In this document: one piece after another, positions 9,991 to 18,939 of the stretch
How positions within the stretch are numbered: the stretch's first letter is position 1
Layout of the letters: each line of letters starts with the position of its first letter
DNA from: Sphingosinithalassobacter tenebrarum
GTDB taxonomy: Bacteria > Pseudomonadota > Alphaproteobacteria > Sphingomonadales > Sphingomonadaceae
NCBI RefSeq assembly: GCF_011057975.1
Contig: NZ_CP049109.1
Coordinates: 372,001-436,000 of the forward strand
Reading direction: 5' to 3'
Length of the DNA: 64,000 bases
Notes under the pieces: generated by a model
Database searches by the model: none
What the model was told of the DNA's origin: nothing
The model's input: only the letters and a program-made list of their open reading frames with translations
Position numbers and translations under genes: made by a program

Positions 9991-11756
9991 CACGCCACCT
10001 CCCGGATCACTGCCAGAAATTCCTCGCCATAGGCATCGAGCTTACGTTCGCCGATGCCGGAGATCTGCGCAAGTTCGGCGCGGCTGGCGGGGCGTGCGGC
10101 GGCCATGTCGCGCAGCACCGAATCATGAAAGATGACATAGGGCGGCAGCCCGGTTTCCTGCGCGATCTCGCGGCGTTTGGCGCGCAATGCCTCGAACAGC
10201 GGATTGCCGACCGGATTGGCCGCGCTCGCGCCGTCGCGCCGCCGCCGCTCGCGCTTGGGCGGGACGACGATTTCGATACGCGCCTCGCCCTTCAGGATTT
10301 CGCGCGCGTCACCCGCGAGCTTCAATCCGCCATGTTCGGTCGCGATCAGGCTGCCGCGCGCCTGCAGCGCGCGCGACACCGGGCGGATCAACGCTGCTTC
10401 CTCGCCCCCAACGATTCCGTATACCGACAGCTGGTCATGGCGCCGCTCGGTGACGCGATCGTCATTGGCGCCGGTCAGCACCTTCTCGATATGGCCGATG
10501 CCATAGCTTTGCCCGGTCCGGTACACGGCCGACAACAGCTTGCGCGCAACCTGTGTCGCATCGGCCACCTTGGGCGGCGACAGGCAATTGTCGCAATTGC
10601 CGCAGGTTTCGGGCGGGTCCTCGCCGAAATGGCGCAGCAGCACCGCGCGGCGGCACCCTGCCGTCTCGACCAGCCCGGCAAGCGCATCGAGCCGCGTGCG
10701 TTCGCCTTGCTGGCGATGCGCCTCGACCTCGCCGATGCGGCTGCGCGCCCGCGCGAAATCGTCGGCGCCCCAGAAAAGATGCGCCACCGCAGGATCGCCG
10801 TCGCGCCCCGCGCGGCCGGTTTCCTGATAATAGCCTTCGATCGATTTGGGCAGCCCGGCATGGACGACGAAGCGGACATCGGGCTTGTCGATCCCCATGC
10901 CGAAGGCGACGGTGGCGACCACCACCATTTCCTCGCTCGCGACGAACGCCGCCTGGTTGCGCCGCCGCACTTCGGGGTCGAGCCCGGCATGATAGGGCAG
11001 CACCGGCCGCCCCTTCGCGCCGAGCTTCTCCGCGAGCCGCTCGACGCCCGCGCGCGTCGGCGCATAGACGATGCCCGGTCCCGGCTGTTCGGCGAGTACC
11101 GCCTCCACTTGCCGCGTCACGCTGTCGCGCGGGGCGATATGATAGCGGATATTGGGCCGGTCGAACCCGGCGACGATCAGCCCGTCCTGCGGAATGCCGA
11201 GCTGTTCGAGAATGTCGGCACGGGTATGCGCGTCCGCCGTGGCGGTCAGCGCGAGGCGCGGGACATCGGGAAACATGTCGAGCATCGGCCGCAGCAGCCG
11301 GTAATCGGGGCGGAAATCATGCCCCCATTCGGAAACGCAATGTGCTTCGTCGATCGCGAACAGGCTGAGCGGCGCGGCGCGCAGCAAATTGCGAAACCCT
11401 TCGGACGAGGCCCGCTCGGGCGCGACATAGAGCAGGTCCAGCTCGCCCCGGCGATAGCGTGCGACCGTTTCTTCGCGATTATCATCGACACTGGTCAGCG
11501 TCGCAGCGCGAATGCCGACGGCTTCGGCCGCGCGCAGCTGATCGTGCATCAGCGCGATCAGCGGCGAGATGACCAGGCACGTTCCCGGCATCGCGACGGC
11601 GGGTAGCTGATAGGTAAGCGACTTGCCCGCGCCGGTCGGCATCACAGCCAGCGTGTTGCGGCCCGACAGGACGCGCTCCACGACCTGCTCCTGCACTCCG
11701 CGAAAGCCGGAGAAGCCGAAAGTGGCGCGCAGGACGGAAATCGGGTCGGCGGACAT
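9990..11756 (-). CDS. recQ: ATP-dependent DNA helicase RecQ
   Basis: 588 residues. A 3'-5' helicase acting in recombination and fork repair. Walker A is MPTGAGKS (about 39-46), the DEAH box is AIDEAHCVSEWGHDFRPDY, and motif VI is QETGRAGRDG. The zinc-binding RecQ-Ct cluster is CRRAVLLRHFGE...CGNCDNC. A C-terminal HRDC domain (about 510-588) includes AQISGIGERKLDAYGEEFL. Complete bacterial RecQ architecture. Confidence 0.97.
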   Translation of the reverse strand: MSADPISVLRATFGFSGFRGVQEQVVERVLSGRNTLAVMPTGAGKSLTYQLPAVAMPGTCLVISPLIALMHDQLRAAEAVGIRAATLTSVDDNREETVARYRRGELDLLYVAPERASSEGFRNLLRAAPLSLFAIDEAHCVSEWGHDFRPDYRLLRPMLDMFPDVPRLALTATADAHTRADILEQLGIPQDGLIVAGFDRPNIRYHIAPRDSVTRQVEAVLAEQPGPGIVYAPTRAGVERLAEKLGAKGRPVLPYHAGLDPEVRRRNQAAFVASEEMVVVATVAFGMGIDKPDVRFVVHAGLPKSIEGYYQETGRAGRDGDPAVAHLFWGADDFARARSRIGEVEAHRQQGERTRLDALAGLVETAGCRRAVLLRHFGEDPPETCGNCDNCLSPPKVADATQVARKLLSAVYRTGQSYGIGHIEKVLTGANDDRVTERRHDQLSVYGIVGGEEAALIRPVSRALQARGSLIATEHGGLKLAGDAREILKGEARIEIVVPPKRERRRRDGASAANPVGNPLFEALRAKRREIAQETGLPPYVIFHDSVLRDMAAARPASRAELAQISGIGERKLDAYGEEFLAVIREVA

Positions 11757-11795
11757 TGCGGCGACCTATAACAAGCAGTGCCGTTCAGGCCAGTA

Positions 11796-12242
11796 TCAGC
11801 GGCGGCGATATTCCCAGGTCGAAGGATTACTGCCATCGGCCATCGAAATCGTCGCGACCATGACGTCACCATCGCGCATATAGCTGATTTTCTGTGGATA
11901 ATCATGTTCGGGCGCTTCGAACGTCACGCGGTTCGGCGCGGTTTCGGTAAGCGTGAAGGCGACCGGAGTCAGATCGACGCCAGTGACGACCAGCGCGAGC
12001 GTGCCTTCGGCATCCGGCGCGATGCGGAGGAACTCGCGAAAGGTCACGCTGTCGTCACCCGACATGGCATAGCCCATCATCGTGCCGCCCGCCGGCTGGC
12101 TCCAATGTTCGATGGTCCAGCCATCGGCATCGGTTGCCCCCCATTCGCCCGCCATGAAAGCGACGTCCGCGATCGTCGGCGCTGCGCTCTGGTTGGCGGC
12201 GAGCGCCAGTGCGGCAATCGGGAGCAGCATCGTTCGCAGCAT
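11796..12242 (-). CDS. secreted DUF6265-type protein
   Basis: 148 residues from an ATG at 12242 with a strong ribosome site (GGGGAAG). A signal peptide ends about residue 20 (LPIAALALAANQSAA). The mature part begins IADVAFMAGEWG and contains EHWSQPAGGTMMGY and EAPEHDYPQKISY, hallmarks of the DUF6265 family of small periplasmic beta-barrel-like proteins of unknown role. It diverges from the amidohydrolase gene with a 70-base shared promoter gap. Confidence 0.75.
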   Translation of the reverse strand: MLRTMLLPIAALALAANQSAAPTIADVAFMAGEWGATDADGWTIEHWSQPAGGTMMGYAMSGDDSVTFREFLRIAPDAEGTLALVVTGVDLTPVAFTLTETAPNRVTFEAPEHDYPQKISYMRDGDVMVATISMADGSNPSTWEYRRR

Positions 12243-12312
12243 GTATCTTCCCCTTCTCCGATGGTCGTCGATGCAGTCTGGCACTTTTTGGCGGCAATGC
12301 TATCGACTTCTG

Positions 12313-13743
12313 ATGGTTACGCTACTGAAACGGATTGCGCTGGCGCTGGCCGCCTCGAATCTCGTCGGGTCGATGGCGCTCTGCGCGCAGGAAGCGCCCG
12401 ATCCCGCCGCGCTGCTGATCGCGCATGTCAATGTCCTCGATCTGTCGGGCGACGCTCCGGTGATCGCCCATGATCAGGACATATTGGTCAGTCGGGGCAG
12501 GATCGTCGCGGTGGACGAAAGCGGCAGCATCGCGCTGCCCGATGGCGCGCGGCGGATCGATGGCGAGCATCGGCTGGCGATGCCGGGGCTGGTCGATATG
12601 CACGTCCATGTCTGGGATACGCCCGAACTGGCCGGCTATCTCGGCCACGGCGTCACGATGGTGCGCAACATGTCGGGCATGCCCTATCTACTCGCGCTGC
12701 GCGATGCCGTCGCGGCGGGCGAGATCGACGGGCCGCGTATCGTCACCACCGGGCCGATCCTCAACGGCAGCGGCCCCAATGCGCAGCCCAATCACCAGAT
12801 CGTCGATACGGCGCGGGCCGCGCGTGCTGCCGTGCAATGGCAGTACGACCAAGGCTTCCGCCGCCTGAAGGTTTATTCGAACCTGTCGGCAGAGGCCTAT
12901 GCCGCGATCCGCGAGGAAGCCGCGCGGCTCGGCATGACGATAACCGGCCACCCGCCCGAAGGGGTGCGCGAACCGGGCATTCCGTTCGATCGGCCGTTCA
13001 ACATTCCCTTCGAAACCCTGCTCGACGACGGCTTCGTCACGCTCGAACATGCCGAATCGATTGTCTGGCACGGGCTGCGCGGCGGGCGCGACATGGACGC
13101 GGCGCGCGCGCTGGCCGCACGGATCGCCGAGTCCGGCGTCGCGGTCGATCCCACGCTCTTCGCCTTCTACGGGCTGATGCGGACCGCCGAGACGCGCGGC
13201 GCCTGGCTCGAACGGCCGGGGACGGAGACGCTCAATCCGTTCATCACGATGATGGAGGGCGAGAATTTCGCCCGCTGGCGGGGCGAATCGGCCGAAGCCG
13301 CGCGCGCCGATTTCGAATTCTACCGCCGGTTTACGGGCATGCTCCACGATGCGGGCGTGCCGCTCATCGCGGGCACCGATTCGGGCATCTTCGCCAATAT
13401 CCCCGGCCGCTCGCTGATCGACGAGTTGCACCTGCTCGTCTCGGCGGGGCTCAGCCCCTATGCGGCGTTGCAGGCGGCGACGGTGAATCCCGTTCGCATA
13501 CTGGGTGAAAGCGACGAAGCGGGCCGCATCGCGCCGGGCTATCGTGCCGATTTCCTGCTGCTCGATGGCGATCCGCTTGCCGATGTCGGTGCGGCGGGCA
13601 CACCCTGGGCGCTGGTGCGCGGCGGCCGCTGGCTTGACGGCGAAGCGCTGGCGGGGCTGCGCGACGCGGCGACCCGGGTCGATGCCGAACGCAGCCAGGC
13701 GCAGGTGATGGAGGCAATCGGGCAACAACAGGCGTTCGAGTGA
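12313..13743 (+). CDS. secreted amidohydrolase (imidazolonepropionase-like)
   Basis: 476 residues with a signal peptide (RIALALAASNLVGSMALCAQ). A metal-dependent hydrolase of the amidohydrolase superfamily. Visible metal ligands: HVH in VDMHVHVWD (His97/His99), a lysine in RRLKVYSN that may be carboxylated, His in ITGHPPEG, His in LEHAESIV, and Asp356 in IAGTDSG. The C-terminal strand set AGYRADFLLLDGDPL is typical. The substrate is not predictable; relatives hydrolyse cyclic amides or dipeptides. The start at 12313 is chosen because upstream codons lie inside the divergent promoter and give no signal peptide. Confidence 0.85.
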   Translation: MVTLLKRIALALAASNLVGSMALCAQEAPDPAALLIAHVNVLDLSGDAPVIAHDQDILVSRGRIVAVDESGSIALPDGARRIDGEHRLAMPGLVDMHVHVWDTPELAGYLGHGVTMVRNMSGMPYLLALRDAVAAGEIDGPRIVTTGPILNGSGPNAQPNHQIVDTARAARAAVQWQYDQGFRRLKVYSNLSAEAYAAIREEAARLGMTITGHPPEGVREPGIPFDRPFNIPFETLLDDGFVTLEHAESIVWHGLRGGRDMDAARALAARIAESGVAVDPTLFAFYGLMRTAETRGAWLERPGTETLNPFITMMEGENFARWRGESAEAARADFEFYRRFTGMLHDAGVPLIAGTDSGIFANIPGRSLIDELHLLVSAGLSPYAALQAATVNPVRILGESDEAGRIAPGYRADFLLLDGDPLADVGAAGTPWALVRGGRWLDGEALAGLRDAATRVDAERSQAQVMEAIGQQQAFE

Positions 13744-13792
13744 CTCTGCCCACTTGCTAGCCCCACCCCCGATGCGCCAAACGCATCGGACA

Positions 13793-15253
13793 ATGACAGT
13801 AAGCGTGGACATGGGGCTGGACGGCAAGGGCGATGCCGTCAGCATGGATCTGGAAGAATTGCTCGCGACGCGACTGCTCGTTCAGGGCAATTCGGGATCG
13901 GGAAAGTCGCATCTGCTGCGCCGCCTGCTCGAACGCAGCGCCGGCCATGTCCAGCAGGTGGTGATCGATCCCGAAGGCGATTTCGTCACTTTGGGCGACG
14001 AATATGGCCATGTCGCGATCGAGGCGGCCGAGCATAGCGAGCGCGAAATCGCCGCCTTCGCGAGCCGCGTGCGCGAACATCGCGCCTCGGTCGTCCTCAG
14101 CCTCGACGAGCTCGAGGCGGAAAGCCAGATGCGCTGCGCTGCCGCCTTCCTGAATGCGCTGTTCGATGCCCCGCGCGACCATTGGTATCCGGCGCTCGTC
14201 GTGGTCGACGAGGCACAGCTTTTCGCACCCACCGGCGGCGGCGAAGTCGCCGAGGACGTGCGCCGCGCGTCCTTGAGCGCGATGACCAATCTGATGTGCC
14301 GCGGCCGCAAGCGCGGTCTTGCCGGGGTGATCGCGACGCAGCGGCTCGCCAAGCTCGCCAAGAATGTCGCGGCGGAAGCGTCGAACTTCCTGATGGGCCG
14401 CACCTTTCTGGACATCGACATGCAGCGCGCCGCCGACCTGCTCGGGATGGAGCGGCGCCAGGCTGAACAGATTCGCGATCTTTCGCGCGGCACCTTCCTC
14501 GCGCTCGGCCCTGCCGTTTCGCGCCGCCCGATCGCGATCCGCATCGGCGACGTCGTGACGTCGGCGCGCAGCGGCAGCCCGAAGCTCGCCCCGCTTCCCG
14601 AATCGCCGCCCGAGGATATCAAGGACCTGCTCTTCGCCCCCGTCGCTGAAGCGCCCGCATTCACCCCGCCGCCCTCCCCCCCGCCCGCGCCGAAGATGAC
14701 CAGCGAGCGAATGATCGAGGCGCTCGCCTCGACTGTCCCGGCGCCCTCCCCCGACGTGCCCGAAAAGCCGCCCGAGGAGCTGGAAGCCGTGAATGTCGAC
14801 GTGCTGCGCGCGATCGTCGCGGATGAAGACTCGGCGTTCCGCTCGCCTGCGGTCCTCTATCAGGATTATCAGGTCCGCTGCCGCATGGCCGGCGTGCCGC
14901 GTCCGCCGCTCGATTTGCCCGGCTTCGTCCGGCGTCTCTCGGCGGCGCGCGCGGGAATTTTCGACTTGAACGACGATGGCTGGCAGGCGGCAATGGACGC
15001 CGCCTCGGCGTTGCCCGACGACATGCTCGGCCCGTTCCTGATGGTCGCCCGCGCCGCGCGGCAGGGAGAGCCCTGCCCGAGCGACAGCGAATTGGCGGCA
15101 AGCTATGGCACCAGCTCGCCCGGCCGCGTGCGTCGCCTGATCGCCTATATCGAGAGCCGCGACCTGTTCGTGACGCGCGTCGATCTGGCGGGGAAACGCT
15201 CGATCACGATTCCGCAGCTCGGTTGGACCACCGCGGCGGCGGAAACGGCCTGA
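13793..15253 (+). CDS. HerA/DUF87-type ATPase
   Basis: 486 residues from an ATG at 13793; in-frame starts at 13772 and 13754 are possible, and none has a good ribosome site. Walker A is GNSGSGKSH (about 32-40), Walker B is VVVDEAQLFAP, and AMTNLMCRGRKRGLAGVIATQRLAKL resembles the arginine-finger region of HerA-like hexameric ATPases. A Pro-rich linker follows, and the C-terminal third has a helical domain. HerA-type ATPases move DNA or act with nucleases. No nuclease partner (NurA, SIR2) is adjacent, so the role here is open. Possibly conserved sphingomonad housekeeping rather than defence. Confidence 0.75.
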   Translation: MTVSVDMGLDGKGDAVSMDLEELLATRLLVQGNSGSGKSHLLRRLLERSAGHVQQVVIDPEGDFVTLGDEYGHVAIEAAEHSEREIAAFASRVREHRASVVLSLDELEAESQMRCAAAFLNALFDAPRDHWYPALVVVDEAQLFAPTGGGEVAEDVRRASLSAMTNLMCRGRKRGLAGVIATQRLAKLAKNVAAEASNFLMGRTFLDIDMQRAADLLGMERRQAEQIRDLSRGTFLALGPAVSRRPIAIRIGDVVTSARSGSPKLAPLPESPPEDIKDLLFAPVAEAPAFTPPPSPPPAPKMTSERMIEALASTVPAPSPDVPEKPPEELEAVNVDVLRAIVADEDSAFRSPAVLYQDYQVRCRMAGVPRPPLDLPGFVRRLSAARAGIFDLNDDGWQAAMDAASALPDDMLGPFLMVARAARQGEPCPSDSELAASYGTSSPGRVRRLIAYIESRDLFVTRVDLAGKRSITIPQLGWTTAAAETA

Positions 15254-15263
15254 GCTTCAACCC

Positions 15264-15434
15264 CGGCACCACCGTTTGTGCTGAGCTTGCCTCTCATCCT
15301 CCGTTTGCCCTGAGCTTGTCGAAGCCTGTCCTGAGCGCCTGCCTTGGCAGGCAGTCGAAGGGGGCTGTTCTTCTTTTCCGCGGAAGAGAAGAAGAAGGAC
15401 GGTGCTTCGACAGGCTCAGCACCAACGGTTGTGG
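15264..15434. repeat. interspersed inverted repeat
   Basis: The left part holds CCGTTTGTGCTGAGCTTG and CTTGTCGAAGCCTGTCCTGAGC. The right part holds GCTTCGACAGGCTCAGCACC followed by AACGGTTGTG, so the ends are inverted copies. Between them are a second palindrome (CTGCCTTGGCAGGCAG) and a purine-run hairpin around TTCCGCGGAA. This family of GTCGAAG/CTTCGAC palindromes recurs in intergenic spaces of sphingomonad genomes. It separates two convergent genes and may help termination. Confidence 0.7.
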
Positions 15435-15441
15435 AGACCAG

Positions 15442-16392
15442 TTACCCCCGTCGCGCGATCAGTCGCCGCAGCCAGGCCTCGGTCGCGCGCGGATGCGCGA
15501 GCGGCAGCATGTGGCCGCCCTCAATGATCTCCAGCGTCGCATCGGGAATGGCGTTGACCGTCACGCGGCCATGCAGTTCGGGGTCGAGGATCGCGTCTTC
15601 GCGACCGTACAGGATCGATGTCGGCGCGGTGATTTCGCCATAGCGCGGCACCATCGCGGCAACCGCCTCGGGCGCGGCGAGCATTTCCTCGCCGCCGGCG
15701 CGGAAGCTTTGCGGGCGCAGCGACAATGCGCCGCCACCGCGGCTGGCGAAATCGGTCGGCACCGCGTCGGGCGCGAATATCTTGCGCATCGTCTCCATCG
15801 CGGTGAGGCTGCCCATCGGTACCGCCACGGTCCACGACATCAGCGCGCGCAGCGCCGGAGACTGGACCAGCAAGCTGCGAAACGCCTCCGGCGCGGTATC
15901 GATCGGCTGCGTCAGCGGCGCGATCAGGCCCAGTGTGCTCACCAGATCGGGATGATCGAGCGCGAGCTGCAGCGCCAGCGCGCCGCCCATCGAATGCCCG
16001 ACCACCACCGGCTGTTCGAGCGCGAGCCGCGCCATCAGCGCGGCGACCATCTCCGCCTGTTGCGGCAGCGTGGGGTGCGGCCCCTCGACGGTCGAATAGC
16101 CCCAGCCGGGCCGGTCGATCAGGATGACGCGATAATCGGAGACGAGCCGGTCGGCGAGCGCATAGGAAAAATGGCGCAACTGCCCGAGCAGCCCGTGCAG
16201 CATCACGATCGGCATGCCGCTGCCGCGATCGACATAATGAAGCCGCCCGCCCGGCACGTCGAGCAGCGCGCCATCCTGCGGTACGGTCGCCTCCGCGCCA
16301 CGCGCGCCCAACGCGCTCCACAGGGCCAGCCCGCCGCCCAGCGCGGCGCTCGCCGCGCCGATCCCGGTCAGCCATTTGCTCGTGCGGTTCAT
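15442..16392 (-). CDS. alpha/beta hydrolase, membrane-anchored or secreted
   Basis: 316 residues. The start at 16392 is preferred because GGGAG lies five bases upstream; an ATG at 16404 is the alternative. The N terminus has a hydrophobic anchor (WLTGIGAASAALGGGLALWSAL). Catalytic features of the fold: oxyanion region VMLHGLLGQ, nucleophile elbow VVGHSMGGALAL, acid in YGREDAILDPE, and His in IEGGHMLPLAHP. It could be an esterase or C-C bond hydrolase; the substrate is unknown. It follows the ABC exporter with a short gap, so the two are probably one operon. Confidence 0.8.
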   Translation of the reverse strand: MNRTSKWLTGIGAASAALGGGLALWSALGARGAEATVPQDGALLDVPGGRLHYVDRGSGMPIVMLHGLLGQLRHFSYALADRLVSDYRVILIDRPGWGYSTVEGPHPTLPQQAEMVAALMARLALEQPVVVGHSMGGALALQLALDHPDLVSTLGLIAPLTQPIDTAPEAFRSLLVQSPALRALMSWTVAVPMGSLTAMETMRKIFAPDAVPTDFASRGGGALSLRPQSFRAGGEEMLAAPEAVAAMVPRYGEITAPTSILYGREDAILDPELHGRVTVNAIPDATLEIIEGGHMLPLAHPRATEAWLRRLIARRG

Positions 16393-16405
16393 ATCGTCTC
16401 CCATG

Positions 16406-18247
16406 TCATTTCGTGACAAGCGCGTCGTCTCCGTCTTCTTCCTCGCGTTCGGCTGCCTGCCGGTTCCACATTTCGGCGTAAACGCCCTTTGCGGCGAGCA
16501 GTTCGCCATGTGTCCCGCTTTCCACCACGCGGCCCGATTCGAGCACCACGATCCGGTCGGCATGGACCACCGTCGACAGCCGGTGCGCGATCACGATGGT
16601 CGTGCGTCCGCGCTCTATCGCTTCCAGCGTCGCCTGGATATCGGCTTCGGTCCGGCTGTCGAGCGCACTGGTCGCTTCGTCGAGAATCAGGATCGGCGGG
16701 TCCTTCAGCAGTGTGCGGGCGATCGCCACGCGCTGCTTCTCGCCCCCCGAAAGCTTCAGTCCGCGCTCGCCCACGCGCGTATCGAATCCCTGTGGCAGCG
16801 ACTGGATGAAGCCAGCGATCGCCGCGCCCCGAGCGGCGGCAGCCACTTCGTCGGGCGAGGCATCGGCGCGGCCATAGGCGATATTGTAGCCGATCGTGTC
16901 GTTGAACAGCACCGTATCCTGCGGGACGATGCCGATCGCCGCGCGCAGGCTTTCCTGGCGAACGTCGCGCAGGTCCTGCCCGTCGATGGTGATCCGGCCG
17001 CCGGTGACGTCATAGAAACGGAAGATCAGCCGCGCGAGAGTCGATTTGCCCGCGCCCGATGGCCCCACCACCGCCAGCGTCGAACCGGCGGGGACGTCGA
17101 GGTCGATGCCCTTCAATATCTCGCGATCGGCGTCATAGCCGAAATGCACATTATCGAACCGGACATGGCCCTTCGCTACCTTGAGGTCGGTCGCATCCGG
17201 CGCGTCGCGCACTTCGGTATCGGTATCGATCAGGTCGAACATCGCCGCCATGTCGATCACGCCCTGGCGGATCGTGCGATAGACCCAGCCGAGCATGTCG
17301 AGCGGCCGGAAAAGCTGGCTGAGCAGGGTCGAGACCAGCACGACGTCGCCCGGCGAGAAATCGCCCCGCGCCCAGCCGAACACGACCAGCGCCATCCCTG
17401 CGCCGAGCATCGTGTTGGTGATGACGCTCTGCCCGATATTGAGCCAGGCGAGCGAATTCTCCGATGTCGTCGCGGCTGCCGCGTAATCGTGGATCGCCTT
17501 GTCATAGCGCTCCGCCTCGCGCCGTTCGGCGTTGAAATATTTGACCGTTTCAAAGTTCAGCAGCGAATCGACCGCGTGCGCCACGGCGCCGGTATCGAGA
17601 TCGTTCATCCGCTCGCGAAGCTTCGATCGCCAGTCAGTGACGATCCGCGTGAAGGCGATATAGACGACCACCATCGTCACTGTTCCGGCAACCAGCCAGA
17701 CTCCGAACCGCGTCCAGAAAATGCCGAGCACCAGCGCCAGTTCGAGGATGGTCGGCGCGATGTTGAAGATCAGGAAATAGAGCATCGAATCGATGCTCTT
17801 GGTGCCGCGCTCGATCACCTTGGTGACCGCGCCGGTGCGCCGCGTCAGGTGAAAGCGCAGGCTGAGCTGGTGGAGATGGCGAAAGACGTCGGAGCCGAGG
17901 CGCCGCGTCGCATCCTGGCCCACCCGCTCGAACACGGCGTTGCGCAGATTGTCGAACAATACCGTTCCCAGCCGCGCGGCGGCATAGCCGACGACCAGTG
18001 CGACGACGAGCCACACGCCGTCGCGCGATCCCTGCGCCATGCCGTCGATCGCGCCCTGCAGTGCGAAGGGGGCGCCATAGACCTGGATCAGCTTCGATCC
18101 GACGACCAGGCACAGCGCGACGACGATGCGCACGCGCAGCGCAGGCGCGTGTTTGGGCCAGAGATAAGGGAGGAACCGCCGCAGCGTTGCAAGCATCGGC
18201 CGCTCGGACGCGGAGGCAGTCGGCAGATCGGGAGGCATCGCGCTCAT
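16406..18247 (-). CDS. Atm1-type ABC transporter, fused permease and ATPase
   Basis: 613 residues. A six-helix membrane domain (about 40-340) precedes a nucleotide-binding domain with Walker A VVGPSGAGKSTLARL, signature LSGGEKQRVAIART, Walker B ILILDEATSALD and switch IAHRLSTV. The segment GTKSIDSMLYFLIFNIAPTI and the preceding RRTGAVTKVIERG match the glutathione-binding helices of the Atm1/ABCB7/HMT1 family. Bacterial members export glutathione-metal conjugates or sulfur compounds and protect from heavy metals. Family is firm, cargo inferred. Confidence 0.9.
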   Translation of the reverse strand: MSAMPPDLPTASASERPMLATLRRFLPYLWPKHAPALRVRIVVALCLVVGSKLIQVYGAPFALQGAIDGMAQGSRDGVWLVVALVVGYAAARLGTVLFDNLRNAVFERVGQDATRRLGSDVFRHLHQLSLRFHLTRRTGAVTKVIERGTKSIDSMLYFLIFNIAPTILELALVLGIFWTRFGVWLVAGTVTMVVVYIAFTRIVTDWRSKLRERMNDLDTGAVAHAVDSLLNFETVKYFNAERREAERYDKAIHDYAAAATTSENSLAWLNIGQSVITNTMLGAGMALVVFGWARGDFSPGDVVLVSTLLSQLFRPLDMLGWVYRTIRQGVIDMAAMFDLIDTDTEVRDAPDATDLKVAKGHVRFDNVHFGYDADREILKGIDLDVPAGSTLAVVGPSGAGKSTLARLIFRFYDVTGGRITIDGQDLRDVRQESLRAAIGIVPQDTVLFNDTIGYNIAYGRADASPDEVAAAARGAAIAGFIQSLPQGFDTRVGERGLKLSGGEKQRVAIARTLLKDPPILILDEATSALDSRTEADIQATLEAIERGRTTIVIAHRLSTVVHADRIVVLESGRVVESGTHGELLAAKGVYAEMWNRQAAEREEEDGDDALVTK

Positions 18248-18378
18248 CTGGAGGCAGCGGCCGATGCTTGCAACTGTTCACGCGACCGGGAACCGAGCGA
18301 CGGCAGCCAAGTGACTCAAATCGCTACGGAACGTCTGGGGCCTTCCGCTCGTTAACTTTTGCGGAAGGAGCGACTACG

Positions 18379-18615
18379 ATGGACCCGGTTTTTTTCGTGA
18401 TGGCAATTTTGGGATGCGGCGACAGCGGTGTCGCGTGTCGCCAGCAGCATGTCGAGCCGGTCCGGTATGAAAGCGCGGTGGCGTGCGAAGCGGCTGTGCC
18501 AGACGCGCTCCGCAGCAATACCGACGTTCCCTATCCGGTTATCGCCGCATCCTGCATGCAGCGCGGCGCAATCCGTTCGGCGGATGCGTCAGGAGATGCC
18601 GGTTCGGAATCCTGA
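18379..18615 (+). CDS. small cysteine-containing protein of unknown function
   Basis: 78 residues from an ATG at 18379 with a strong ribosome site (GGAAGGAG, eight bases upstream). The N terminus FFVMAILGCGDSG is hydrophobic with a Cys, and further Cys residues occur at VACRQQ, VACEAA and ASCMQ. The pattern suggests an exported, disulfide-containing protein, or a membrane-tethered one if GCG is a lipobox. The family is not recognised. The clear ribosome site and codon use support a real gene. Confidence 0.65.
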   Translation: MDPVFFVMAILGCGDSGVACRQQHVEPVRYESAVACEAAVPDALRSNTDVPYPVIAASCMQRGAIRSADASGDAGSES

Positions 18616-18858
18616 ACCAGCAGCTTCGGCTGAATCCGCCTCATCACGCCCGGATGCCTTGCCGCCAGCCTCGATCGGCAGCGCCCAGCGTATCTGATCG
18701 CGCAGCAGCGCCTCGAGATCGCCGGCACCGGCATTATGCGCCGCCGCGCGCTTGCGCAGCAGCGTGGCGAGCAGTTCGGCGCGGTTTCGCGCAGGCGCGT
18801 CATGTGCTGCGCGCCCCTTGTCGAGCGCGCGCGCGAGGCGAAGCGACAATAAGGTCAA
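18589..18858 (-). CDS. possible small helical protein downstream of crtB
   Basis: 89 residues from a TTG at 18858, a weak start. The product is alanine/arginine-rich and mostly helical (LRLARALDKGRAAHDA, RNRAELLATLLRKRAAAH), ending in an acidic tail. It lies 82 bases after the crtB stop on the same strand and its tail overlaps the convergent gene by 27 bases. No family recognised. It may be a genuine short gene at the end of the carotenoid operon, but it could be a chance frame in GC-rich DNA. Confidence 0.4.
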   Translation of the reverse strand: MTLLSLRLARALDKGRAAHDAPARNRAELLATLLRKRAAAHNAGAGDLEALLRDQIRWALPIEAGGKASGRDEADSAEAAGSGFRTGIS

Positions 18859-18939
18859 TTTTGCGATCCCCGGAATGATGGCTGGTCTTTTCGCCTGCGC
18901 GGCGTTTCCGGGACTTTGCCGAACAGTGTTAACGGTGCG